64,000 nucleotides of DNA, taken from positions 434,001 to 498,000 of the forward strand of contig NZ_CP195121.1 of NCBI RefSeq assembly GCF_052057775.1. Direction: 5' to 3'. This DNA comes from Methanococcoides sp052057775. GTDB lineage: Archaea; Halobacteriota; Methanosarcinia; Methanosarcinales; Methanosarcinaceae. The notes beneath the pieces are model-generated. The model was not told the DNA's origin. It searched no databases and saw only the letters and a program-made list of their open reading frames with translations. The translations under genes and the position numbers were made by a program. This document shows positions 43,668 through 52,600 of the stretch, piece after piece. How positions within the stretch are numbered: position 1 is the stretch's first letter; each line of letters begins with the position of its first letter.

Positions 43668-45638
43668 TCAGAGCATCATGCCTGCCACCTTGATCAGGAA
43701 ACCTGCAAGCAGAGCAAGGCATATCGTGAACATGGATATGAGTGCTGTATCCCTCCAGCCAAGCTCATGTTTTAGTATTGCAATGGTTGCAACACATGGA
43801 ATGTATATCGTTGTTATCACAGCGAAGGAGTACATCTGTATCGGCGTCAGGACCTGGGCAAAGTTCGCAGTACCGGCAAGCACAGCCAGTATCTGCAATG
43901 CCATTTCCTTGCGGAGTATGCCAAAGATAAGGGCGGTTGCTGCAAATGCAGGCAGTCCCAGCACACCCACTGATAGTGGCTCCACAGCACTCTGGAAGAC
44001 CTCCAGCACCCCAATTGCGTCAAGCAGACCCAGCAGGGCACTGCCTGCCACAAGCAGAGGGAATGCCACGTAAACAAATTCACGCACACGCAACCATGTC
44101 TTCTGGAAAGTGGCCTTCGGGTCAGGCCTGCGCAATGGTGCCATCTCCATGATAAGACCGGTCTTCTCACCCGGAAGACCTTTTCCAAGGACCCATCCTG
44201 TTGCGAAGATCACGAACAGTTCAAGCACGTATATTGAGATAGCTGCCCAGTAACCCACAAAGGTACCCACAAGTCCCAGGATTATCACGGTCCTTGCAGA
44301 GCATGGAGTGAGCGCGATCAGGATCGATGCGATCCTTCTTTCACGCATGGTGTTGAGAGCCCTTGTGGACATTATGGCAGGCACATTGCATCCAAGACCC
44401 AGGATCAGTGGGATGATAGCCCTCCCGTGGAGACCTACCTTGTGAGTCCAGTTGTCCAGAAGGAAGGAAGCCCTCGTAAGGTATCCTGAATCCTCGAACA
44501 GTGAGAGGATGATATAGAACACCGCGATATACGGTATCGCTATGGCAAACCCGGCTTCAACTCCCAGTAGGGAATAGATGATCACGTTACTTAATATCGG
44601 GGAGGAGCCTGCAAGCATATCATCCACCGGGAAGATGAGGTATGTCTCAAAAAGGGAAACGATGCCCTCTTCAAGGAAACCTCCGAGTGTGAAAACAATG
44701 TAGAACGTAATTAGAAGAGCACCGATCAGACCGGAGATACCCACATACTCGGAAGTGAGCAGGGAGTCGATCTTATCCTTGAGCGTTGCCTTGCGTTCGA
44801 CCTGCGTGGTCACCTGATCAACAATGTATCCGGCCTCACCATACAGGTCACGTGCTATGGTATCCGAGATCTGCATCCCGTGTGCCTTTTCGATCTCTTC
44901 GGTAATGGAACCGGAAGCAGCGAGCAACAGATCGGCATCGTGGGGACGGCAGCTAAGTTTAACGAACTCTGCGTCCCTTTCAAGTGCCCTGACCTTGATG
45001 CCATACCCCACCTCAGGAAAATCCTCATCCAGTCTTTTGATGGCACGAAGGATGTGATTGTCATAATGTACCTTGCGTTTCTTCTCACCCGAAAGGTCCT
45101 CATCGAGAGCTGAGAGAACAACATCATCAAGCCCGAGGCCTTTGGTGGCGACCGTGGGGATCACAGGTACGCCAAGGGAGTCTGAAAGTTTTTCAATATC
45201 GATATCCAGGCCCATCTCTTTTGCAGCATCCATCTGGTTGAGGGCCAGCACCATCGGGATATCCAGTTCCAGGAGCTGCAAGGTAAGGTAGAGATTCCTT
45301 TCAAGCCTGGTGGCATCCACAACATTGATGATAACATCAGGATACTCCCTCAGAAGGTATCTTTTTGAGACCATCTCATCTTCCGTGGAAGCGCCAAGAG
45401 AGTATATCCCCGGCAGGTCCACCACATCGATCTTCTTGGAGCCCACATTGATACTGCCATGTGTCAGCTCCACTGTTGTACCGGGATAGTTCGCCACCAC
45501 CACGCCAATGCCGGTAAGGCGTGAGAAGAATGCACTTTTACCCACACTGGGATTGCCCACAAAGGCGATGGTCATATCATATTTTGAAGAAACGGACCTT
45601 TCGGTAGCAACTTCAGCAGCCGTATTAATTTCTACCAC
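43668..45638 (-). CDS. feoB: Ferrous iron transporter FeoB
   Basis: FeoB imports Fe2+. The 656-residue protein has an N-terminal G domain (G1 GNPSVGKSAFF, G3 VDLPGIY, G4 NQMD) and a C-terminal polytopic region with two Gate motifs (GLGCNVPAIMSTRAL and LTPCSARTVIILGLV). The start is GTG 45638, overlapping the regulator gene by 14 bases; a later ATG at 45575 is an alternative. The upstream DtxR-type regulator carries a FeoA-like domain, and no separate feoA is visible. Confidence 0.95.
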   Translation of the reverse strand: MVEINTAAEVATERSVSSKYDMTIAFVGNPSVGKSAFFSRLTGIGVVVANYPGTTVELTHGSINVGSKKIDVVDLPGIYSLGASTEDEMVSKRYLLREYPDVIINVVDATRLERNLYLTLQLLELDIPMVLALNQMDAAKEMGLDIDIEKLSDSLGVPVIPTVATKGLGLDDVVLSALDEDLSGEKKRKVHYDNHILRAIKRLDEDFPEVGYGIKVRALERDAEFVKLSCRPHDADLLLAASGSITEEIEKAHGMQISDTIARDLYGEAGYIVDQVTTQVERKATLKDKIDSLLTSEYVGISGLIGALLITFYIVFTLGGFLEEGIVSLFETYLIFPVDDMLAGSSPILSNVIIYSLLGVEAGFAIAIPYIAVFYIILSLFEDSGYLTRASFLLDNWTHKVGLHGRAIIPLILGLGCNVPAIMSTRALNTMRERRIASILIALTPCSARTVIILGLVGTFVGYWAAISIYVLELFVIFATGWVLGKGLPGEKTGLIMEMAPLRRPDPKATFQKTWLRVREFVYVAFPLLVAGSALLGLLDAIGVLEVFQSAVEPLSVGVLGLPAFAATALIFGILRKEMALQILAVLAGTANFAQVLTPIQMYSFAVITTIYIPCVATIAILKHELGWRDTALISMFTICLALLAGFLIKVAGMML

Positions 45639-46311
45639 TTCCGCGCCTATGCCTCTTTCTTATACCCAGGCGCACAAAGATCTTCCTTGCGATCTCGTTT
45701 CCAAGGGCAATCTCGGTGCCACGTGTCAGGATAGAAGTAGAGCCCTGCTTCTGCTTGCGCTTGACATCCACATTTTCCCCGGTGATCAGTCCAAGGCATG
45801 TCAGACGCTCTTTAGTTGAGTCAGGCAGGGTCATCATGACCACTGTTCCGCTGTCACCTTCCTTAAGATCGGACAATGCAATATAACTCTCTTTGAAAAG
45901 GCAGCATTCGTCCTCATCAACGGGATTACAGTCAATATTATTACTGCCCATGAACCTGCACATGCTTTCCACAACAATGTCCGATACCGCATGTTCAAGT
46001 CCACATGCTTCATTGTGGGAGACGTCGGGGTCGATCTCGAGGACCTCCGATAGGAACTTTTCGATCACATGGTGCTTACGCCTCAGTTTTCTTGCCTGCA
46101 TGAGCCCGTTCTTAGTCAGCCTTATGCCTTGATAGGGCTGGTGGTCAACAAGCCCCCCATCTGTGAGCTTCTGGACCATCTCTGAGACCGCAGCCTGTGA
46201 TACGCCAAGCTCATCGGCCACATCCTTGTTCTTGACAGAAAGTTCGCCGTTGTTACTGAGAGAAAGTATCGTTTCAAGATATTCTTCAATGCGGTCTGCA
46301 GTCATTTTCAT
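45625..46311 (-). CDS. DtxR/MntR-family metal regulator with FeoA-like C-terminus
   Basis: A 228-residue protein: N-terminal winged helix (DVADELGVSQAAVSEMVQKL, about 1-70), a dimerisation and metal-binding domain (residues 75-140, with HNEACGLEHAVSD), and an SH3-like FeoA domain (about 150-225). It probably binds Fe2+ or Mn2+ and represses transcription. It overlaps feoB by 14 bases, so it likely autoregulates the iron transport operon. Confidence 0.9.
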   Translation of the reverse strand: MKMTADRIEEYLETILSLSNNGELSVKNKDVADELGVSQAAVSEMVQKLTDGGLVDHQPYQGIRLTKNGLMQARKLRRKHHVIEKFLSEVLEIDPDVSHNEACGLEHAVSDIVVESMCRFMGSNNIDCNPVDEDECCLFKESYIALSDLKEGDSGTVVMMTLPDSTKERLTCLGLITGENVDVKRKQKQGSTSILTRGTEIALGNEIARKIFVRLGIRKRHRRGSGRN

Positions 46312-46405
46312 TCACACATTAATGTAATGAGTGGCTATAACTTATGATTTGGATATATAAATTTTGGTTCTGCATACCGAAAATTATTCGGATTTCACAA
46401 ACGCT

Positions 46406-46948
46406 TCAGATCACAAATACCATTGCGACAACAACCGTTGTCCAGAGCCCGTTTTCGTCCCCCTGGGCACACTGGCAATAGTGAGTGGTATCAAATATGT
46501 GGCCACTTGCCTTGTAGACCTGCTCACGCTCTTCCCAGGCAGAGTCAGCATCGAACTCGACACCAAGTGTCGTGGCAAGCATGGTAGCCGCCAGGTCCTC
46601 GGCATAGATCCCTGCGGTTTTCTCGTCCTCCCCGAAGGAATGATGCTCGGAGATGTAGCCATAGTCCTTGCTCTCTACAGGAACAGCATTCCCGATGGCA
46701 GCTGCGATCTGGCGTCTTGGCTCATCCGTCTGGTTGCGTGCCATGACACAGTAGACGATCTGGCCCGGGCTAAGCTCAGCAAGCCCTTCGTCCTTTGAGA
46801 CCACCTCACAGTTAGGAGGCAGTATGCTGGAAACAGTCACAAGGTTGAACTTCTCGATCCCCCCGTCCCGTAGTGCAAGCTCAAATGAAGCAAGCCTGTC
46901 CTTATGGACACCGGTTCCTTTTACAACAAATGCTTTTCTGGGGATCAT
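46406..46948 (-). CDS. pdaD: Pyruvoyl-dependent arginine decarboxylase 1
   Basis: The enzyme decarboxylates arginine to agmatine, the first step of archaeal polyamine synthesis. The 180-residue proenzyme cleaves itself between two serines in TVSSILPPN near residue 43 to form the pyruvoyl group. It ends with the conserved strand ENGLWTTVVVAMVFVI. The start is placed at ATG 46948 (MIPRKAF); an upstream reading adds unlike residues. It is divergent from deoxyhypusine synthase, with about 117 bases between them. Confidence 0.93.
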   Translation of the reverse strand: MIPRKAFVVKGTGVHKDRLASFELALRDGGIEKFNLVTVSSILPPNCEVVSKDEGLAELSPGQIVYCVMARNQTDEPRRQIAAAIGNAVPVESKDYGYISEHHSFGEDEKTAGIYAEDLAATMLATTLGVEFDADSAWEEREQVYKASGHIFDTTHYCQCAQGDENGLWTTVVVAMVFVI

Positions 46949-47065
46949 AGAGATGCCTATAAAAGGGAGAGATAAATATGTTTCGATAGACAGGATGCCA
47001 CAGAACAGACCAACATTTATATATGATTTCGGGATTCCATCACCCATACTCTACGGTGATATTTA

Positions 47066-48043
47066 ATGGTAAAAGTCAAGGACCTGAAATGGAAGCAGGA
47101 CATGCGAGTGTCTGAGCTTGTCGATTCCTACGAACACATCGGATTCCAGAGCGTTGAGCTCCAGCGGGCGTCCGAAGTAATAGTTAAGATGAAGAAGGAT
47201 TCTGCAAAGGTATTCCTGACATTTACCTCCAACATGGTCACCTCCGGTCTGAGAGGGTTCTTCGCCCAGCTTATCGAGCTTGGAATTGCCGATGTCATCG
47301 TCACCACCGTTGGCGGCCTTGAAGAGGACATCATGAAAGCAACTGGCGAGGATTTCCAGATCGGTTCCTTCCAGACGGATGATGTGGAACTGCACGAGAA
47401 AGGGATCAACCGTGTGGGGAACCTGTTCATCAAAAATGAGAGTTACATGAACTTCGAGAGCCTCATCGAGAGGATGCTCAAGGAACTTTACGAAAAACAA
47501 AAACGCTGGGCTGTCTCGGATATGCTGCGGGAGATCGGGCTGATGCTCGACGACGAGAGTTCCATCCTCTATCAGGCAGCAAGGAACAACGTACCTATAT
47601 TCTGCCCGGCCATCACCGACGGTGCATTCGGTTTCCACCTGTACCTGTTCCAGCAGGACCACCCTGACTTCATGGTTGATGTGGTCAAGGACTTCGGGAA
47701 CATCCTGTTCGCAAGCAGCTTCGATGAACGCAAAGGCGTCATCGCACTGGGAGGGTCGATATCCAAGCACCATGCCATCCTGAGCACACTCCTCAATGGA
47801 GGTGCCGAGTACGCAGTATATATGACAACTGCCCACCGCACCTCGGGAAGCATGTCCGGGGCCAACACCAACGAAGCGAAGTCCTGGGGAAAGGTCAAGG
47901 ACGAGAGCGATGTTGCCACCGTTATCGGAGACGTTAGCATCACATTCCCACTTGCCATGATACATGCACTTGATGAGCTTGCAGAGGATGGGATACTGGA
48001 AAGCCTGAAAAAGAACACTGAGGACAGTGGAGTGGCAAAATGA
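47066..48043 (+). CDS. dhs: Deoxyhypusine synthase
   Basis: The enzyme transfers the aminobutyl group of a polyamine to a lysine of aIF5A. The 325-residue protein matches the family, and the catalytic lysine is in EAKSWGKVKD near residue 285, aligning with the human active-site lysine in SWGKI. NAD binding loops (VTTVGGLEED, ALGGSISKHHA) are present. GGTGATATT precedes the ATG. Its substrate protein, aIF5A, is at 23.7 kb. The stop overlaps the next gene. Confidence 0.9.
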   Translation: MVKVKDLKWKQDMRVSELVDSYEHIGFQSVELQRASEVIVKMKKDSAKVFLTFTSNMVTSGLRGFFAQLIELGIADVIVTTVGGLEEDIMKATGEDFQIGSFQTDDVELHEKGINRVGNLFIKNESYMNFESLIERMLKELYEKQKRWAVSDMLREIGLMLDDESSILYQAARNNVPIFCPAITDGAFGFHLYLFQQDHPDFMVDVVKDFGNILFASSFDERKGVIALGGSISKHHAILSTLLNGGAEYAVYMTTAHRTSGSMSGANTNEAKSWGKVKDESDVATVIGDVSITFPLAMIHALDELAEDGILESLKKNTEDSGVAK

Positions 48044-49092
48044 GCAGTTCGAACGTCCCGTCACCAAAATTCACATTATCAAAGAAAGTGGTCCTTGAGC
48101 AGTACAACAAGGTCCGTGAGGTCGTGGACATCCCCGCCTTCAGCTCCAAGACGAACCCAAGGGTCACCCCTATGATCGAGGAGAACACCGACGGGCTCCT
48201 GAGCGTGCACACTACCAATGAGCTCAAACATATAAAGGACATGTCAAGGGTACTTTTCCTGGCACAGGGCTGGACACCGGAGATAGTGGAAGAGCTGTAC
48301 AACAAAGGGATCCGTTTCTTCGCAGTTGATAACGAGTTCGACCTGGACATCCTGCTCTCCGCCATGGAGGCCACCGACTGGAAGATCAAACTCCTGCTCC
48401 GCTTAAAGCTCAAGGAGCATTCCCTCAGGACCGAGAGGTATTTCGTATTTGGAATGACCTCCGACGTCATCAATGAAAGGATTGCACAGCTTAAGGATGA
48501 TCCTCACATCGAACAGCTCGGGGTACATTTTCACAGGAAGACACAGAACGTCAACGAGTGGAAGATACAGCAGGACATCGAAGACGTCCTGTCAGAAGAG
48601 ACACTTGAGGACATAGACATCCTCAACATAGGAGGAGGTCTTCCTTCAGAATATGCCAACACCAACGTCGATGTCGTCGGCAGCATCTTCAGGCGTCTCA
48701 GGGAGCTTCGGGAATGGCTGCATGAGAAGAACATACAGCTCATGATAGAGCCGGGAAGGTTCATTTCGGCACCCGCCGGGAAGCTCATCACCTACATCAC
48801 AGGTGTCTATGAAAACAATATCATCGTGAACGCCTCGGTCTATAACAGTGACATGGATGCTATCCTCGTACCTGTGAAACTGAGAATTGAAGGCGAGGTC
48901 GGAAACAATGCAGGCGAACCTTATGTGATCAAGGGTTGTACACCATGCTCAATGGACCTTTTCAGATACCGTGTGTACCTTAAGGAGAAGCCTGAGATCG
49001 GCGATGAGATCGTGTTCATCAATGCAGGAGCTTACAATTTCACGTCCAACTTCTGTGACCTGGAAGAGATCCCAACAGAGATAATAGACTGA
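48040..49092 (+). CDS. PLP-dependent ornithine/diaminopimelate-type decarboxylase
   Basis: A 350-residue fold-type III (alanine-racemase-like) decarboxylase. Motifs: cofactor lysine in FSSKTNPRVTP near residue 30, HFHRKTQN, phosphate loop GGGLPSEY, EPGRFIS, and KGCTPCSMDLFRYRV near residue 290 with the active-site cysteine. Candidate substrates are ornithine, carboxynorspermidine, diaminopimelate or arginine; the sequence alone does not decide. It overlaps dhs by four bases, so a polyamine role is likely. Confidence 0.82.
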   Translation: MSSSNVPSPKFTLSKKVVLEQYNKVREVVDIPAFSSKTNPRVTPMIEENTDGLLSVHTTNELKHIKDMSRVLFLAQGWTPEIVEELYNKGIRFFAVDNEFDLDILLSAMEATDWKIKLLLRLKLKEHSLRTERYFVFGMTSDVINERIAQLKDDPHIEQLGVHFHRKTQNVNEWKIQQDIEDVLSEETLEDIDILNIGGGLPSEYANTNVDVVGSIFRRLRELREWLHEKNIQLMIEPGRFISAPAGKLITYITGVYENNIIVNASVYNSDMDAILVPVKLRIEGEVGNNAGEPYVIKGCTPCSMDLFRYRVYLKEKPEIGDEIVFINAGAYNFTSNFCDLEEIPTEIID

Positions 49093-49095
49093 TGG

Positions 49096-49653
49096 TCAGT
49101 ACTCAGACCGACCATCTACGAATACCATTGCAGCCACCACGGTGGTCCACTACCCTTTTTTGTCACCTGTCGCTGTCTGGCATATGTTGGTCGTACTGAT
49201 GATATGACCACTTGCCTTGTACACCCGCTCACGCTCTTCCCAGGCAGAATCCGCATCAAAATCGATTCCCAGGGTCGTTGCCAGCATCGTGGCAGCAAGA
49301 TCTTCGGCATAGATACCTGCCTTTTCCTCAGTCTCCCCGAAAGAATGATGCTCGGAAATATAGCCATAGTTCTCTTCGACCAGAGGGACTGCATTCCCTA
49401 TGGCTGCAGCGATCTGCCTGTGAGGCTCATTTGTTTCGTTCCTTGCCATTACGCAATAGACAATCTCACCGGGGGCAAGGTCGGGAAGTCCTTCTTCTTT
49501 TGTAACAACTCTGCATTTAGGAGGTAGAATGCTGGATACACATACAAGATTGAACTTCTCGATACCTGCATCCCTTAAGGCAAGCTCAAAAGAGGCAAGT
49601 TTGTCCTTGTGGATACCTACTCCCTTTGTCATGAAAACCTTAGAAGGGATCAT
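49096..49653 (-). CDS. pdaD: Pyruvoyl-dependent arginine decarboxylase 2 with in-frame amber codon
   Basis: A paralogue of the 46.4 kb gene. It has the self-cleavage motif VSSILPPK, starts at ATG 49653 behind GGTGAGG, and meets TAG at 49152-49150 after 167 residues. Reading on in the same frame gives WTTVVAAMVFVDGRSEY, then TGA at 49098-49096. The other PdaD has GLWTTVVVAMVFV here, so TAG stands where that paralogue has leucine and the core C-terminal strand continues in frame. The organism decodes TAG as pyrrolysine in methylamine methyltransferases, so a 185-residue product with pyrrolysine is plausible; a pseudogene or truncated product is the alternative. Upstream it overlaps an APC permease by four bases. 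Confidence 0.8.
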
Positions 49654-51002
49654 AGGAACCTCACCCCAGAATATTCTCTTCTGTCCTGAACTTTCTTCCT
49701 GTAGAAATAGAAAGGAAGGTATGTCAGCAAGAGAGAAGCACCGACCATAGTACGGAACAGACCCCATTCCCAGGTACCAACTACTACGACCACAAGATTT
49801 ACTATTGCAAGCAAACCGCAAACATATACATAGAAATCAGGTGCACGGAAGCCCCTTTCTGCATCCGGCCTGTCGCGCCTTAATAATATGAAAGCGATGT
49901 TGGCAAGGATAATAGTGCCAAAATAACCAACGTCCCCCGCACGCATAATTGCTATCGGCTGTTCCCCCAGTATAGTGATCATAACGATATTGAGAGCAAA
50001 AACCCCTAATAACGCAATTGCAGGAGATCCGTACTTATTTAGATATCCAAACTGTCTGATCGACGTACCTGTCCTCCCCATCTGGAAAAGGACGCGGGAC
50101 GATGCAATAAAGCATGAGTTCATGCTCAGGAAAAGACCCACGACCATTGCAAAAGTGACAGCCAACTGTCCGGCATATCCCATCAGATGTTCAGAAAGAG
50201 GCAAAAGGGGAGTATAAGGATGATTCAAAATCGTATCCAGAGGAAGCATTTTCATATACGTGATGCTTACGAAAGCCGTCCCGAAAAGAAAGATCAAAAT
50301 GGTAGTAAACAATGCTATTTTAGAATCCTTAACCGGATTTTTGTATTCAGCTGTGATATTAAGTACGACCTCAGATGCATATGCAGACCATGCAAGTATG
50401 AACACTGCAGCTATAAAAGTCGAAAAACCCACATCGCGGGCCGAATATCCGAAACCAATAGCATTTACGGATTCCGGGGAAGGGAATAACCAGTTTCCTA
50501 TACAGACAAGAAGAGAAATAAAAGCGGTAATAACAATGAAAGTGCTTGCCTTACTCCATATTTTGACCCCAAAGTAATTCACAAGATATACAACTGAGAG
50601 GACTATCAATGCAAAGAGCGTTATGTTCAAAGAATGAATTATCGTTTCTTTGACAAAGAACCCTGCAAATATTACAATTGCTACAGGTGCTGCACCCCAA
50701 CCTATGACATAGCCCCATGAAGCCAGTGCTCCGGGGAACTCACCGTATTTTTTGAATGCTTCGTGCACATATGTAGGAAGACCTCCGGACGAATCCCTGA
50801 ACATGGTCGCCATTTCGAGATAACCAATACATGCCAATCCCTGAAGAATAACTGCTGTAGCCCATGCAGCAATTGCCCATTTACCCACCAGACCAATAGC
50901 TGTCCCCGTCAGCCAGAACCAATCAAGAACACAGGTAAGGGCCACGAACAACCCGGTCTTCCAGGTGATCGTCCGTTCCAGTCTATTCTTAAGATCACTC
51001 AT
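49650..51002 (-). CDS. APC-superfamily amino acid/amine permease
   Basis: A 450-residue polytopic protein with about 12 membrane segments, of the amino acid-polyamine-organocation type. AGGT precedes ATG 51002. It overlaps pdaD2 by four bases (ATGA). Carrier plus arginine decarboxylase recalls the arginine/agmatine exchange system AaxBC of Chlamydia (inference from arrangement). The neighbouring gene at 51.1 kb is a paralogue. A role in methylamine uptake is the alternative, because it is next to the methylamine genes. Confidence 0.88.
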   Translation of the reverse strand: MSDLKNRLERTITWKTGLFVALTCVLDWFWLTGTAIGLVGKWAIAAWATAVILQGLACIGYLEMATMFRDSSGGLPTYVHEAFKKYGEFPGALASWGYVIGWGAAPVAIVIFAGFFVKETIIHSLNITLFALIVLSVVYLVNYFGVKIWSKASTFIVITAFISLLVCIGNWLFPSPESVNAIGFGYSARDVGFSTFIAAVFILAWSAYASEVVLNITAEYKNPVKDSKIALFTTILIFLFGTAFVSITYMKMLPLDTILNHPYTPLLPLSEHLMGYAGQLAVTFAMVVGLFLSMNSCFIASSRVLFQMGRTGTSIRQFGYLNKYGSPAIALLGVFALNIVMITILGEQPIAIMRAGDVGYFGTIILANIAFILLRRDRPDAERGFRAPDFYVYVCGLLAIVNLVVVVVGTWEWGLFRTMVGASLLLTYLPFYFYRKKVQDRREYSGVRFL

Positions 51003-51104
51003 CTTCTTACCTTCAAATTTTAATCATTCCTCCATCCAAACAAAAAAAGAGTTATGAAGACCATAACTCTTTAGATTTAAACCAATATAGTGTCTTTAAC
51101 AGAA

Positions 51105-52499
51105 TTACTTCTCAAGTCTCTCTACTTCCAGTTCGGCAGCTGCAACTGCAAATGAAGAAGATCCTGCAACACTTTTTCTGTCCTCCACTTTTGTCCTGTA
51201 CCAGTATAGTGGGAACACGCTCAAAAGGACTCCGACACCAACTGCAATATTTCCGATCGTGTATGAGGTACTTCCAACTACGAGGAAGATGATATTAATG
51301 ATACCTATACCTATGCTCACAGGAATTAAGAAATCCGGGACCCTGAACTCACGCTCAGCATCAGGGAAATCCTTTCTCATGAAGTAGATGGAGAAGTTTG
51401 CCAGGATCACAGTTACAAGGTAACCGATAGTACCGGCAACGACCATGAAGACCGGCGCTTCTCCGACACCAAGGATCAATGCCACATTGATCAGCAGGAT
51501 GAATGCAAGTGCACCTATTGGTGACTGGTTCTTGTTGAGATTTGAGAAGATACGCGGCAAATACCCGAGTGAAGAAGCTTCATAAAGGACCCTTGAAGAT
51601 GCAATGAAGCAGCAGTTAACACCAAGGATCAGGCCGATTATGAAAAGGATACCCAGCCCATAGGCATATGCTGTTCCAAAGGTAGCTTCTGCCAGAGGCA
51701 GCAGAGGTGTGAACGGATCATTGAGGACGATATCAAGAGGCAGCAAGTAGGTGAGTGAAGCACAGATACCTACTGTCATTACCATGAAGATAGCTGCAGC
51801 ACCATATACTGACTTCTTGGCATCAGCTACAGGGTCCTTGTACTCTGCGATCAGCGTGAGGACAGCCTCCATTGCATATGCTGACCATGAGATCAAGAGA
51901 CAGGCACCCAGGAATGTTACAATGGTGTTGTCACCGCTTACATACAATTGCACCTGGGAGAAGTCGGGGGTGAGAACCGGTTGGGTCACCCATGCTCCAA
52001 GAATTACAGCAATCGATGCGATAATTCCCGGTATGATAAGTGATTGAACTTTGTTAGCAATATCCACACTTAACAGGTTCATAAAGAAACAGCCAATAAC
52101 AATAACCAATGCCCCGATCACGATGTTGAAATCAGGAATAAAGAACTGGACAAAATAACCTGCAAATGTTGCTATCGCAGCTACTGCGAGACCCCATGAG
52201 GTAACATAACCCCACATTGCCAGCAGACCAGGAACAGAGCTTCTGTTCTTGAATGCTTCAATAACATATGTAGCCATACCACCAGCCTTATCCTTGTGCA
52301 TTATGGCCATTTCAAGGAAGATGTAACACGATATCGCCATCAGACCTACTGTAATAACCCATACCAGAGGTGCCCACTTACCGACCATTTCGATGGCAGG
52401 ACCACTCAGATAGATCCAGTCAAGAAGGCCGGTAATCACAAGGAATACTCCAAGTGTCCACGATGCTCCCCTGCGAAGGGTATTTTTATTTTCAGACAT
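51105..52499 (-). CDS. APC-superfamily permease, candidate methylamine transporter
   Basis: A 464-residue protein with about 12 membrane segments, related to the adjacent permease over its length (for example shared WxxG start, VGKW near 35 and MWGYVTSWG/SWGYVIGWG). The start ATG 52499 has CAGGTGATAAAT before it. It is about 100 bases downstream of mtbB on the same strand, an arrangement that in Methanosarcina includes methylamine permeases of this superfamily. Amino acid transport remains possible. C-terminus cytoplasmic and acidic. Confidence 0.87.
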   Translation of the reverse strand: MSENKNTLRRGASWTLGVFLVITGLLDWIYLSGPAIEMVGKWAPLVWVITVGLMAISCYIFLEMAIMHKDKAGGMATYVIEAFKNRSSVPGLLAMWGYVTSWGLAVAAIATFAGYFVQFFIPDFNIVIGALVIVIGCFFMNLLSVDIANKVQSLIIPGIIASIAVILGAWVTQPVLTPDFSQVQLYVSGDNTIVTFLGACLLISWSAYAMEAVLTLIAEYKDPVADAKKSVYGAAAIFMVMTVGICASLTYLLPLDIVLNDPFTPLLPLAEATFGTAYAYGLGILFIIGLILGVNCCFIASSRVLYEASSLGYLPRIFSNLNKNQSPIGALAFILLINVALILGVGEAPVFMVVAGTIGYLVTVILANFSIYFMRKDFPDAEREFRVPDFLIPVSIGIGIINIIFLVVGSTSYTIGNIAVGVGVLLSVFPLYWYRTKVEDRKSVAGSSSFAVAAAELEVERLEK

Positions 52500-52600
52500 A
52501 TTTATCACCTGCTTTATGCTAGGCGAGGCGCAAAGGTGATCAAGGGCCAAACGATCTTACCTTTGTGCTTCACCGAATCTTGTTTTAGTTTATTTTTAGA

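Noticed and set aside
49096..49394. A frameshift in pdaD2, suggested by another-frame reading GSGPPWWLQWYS.
   Set aside because: Translating the same frame past the TAG gives the conserved WTTVVAAMVFV strand, so no frameshift is needed; only the amber codon interrupts the gene.
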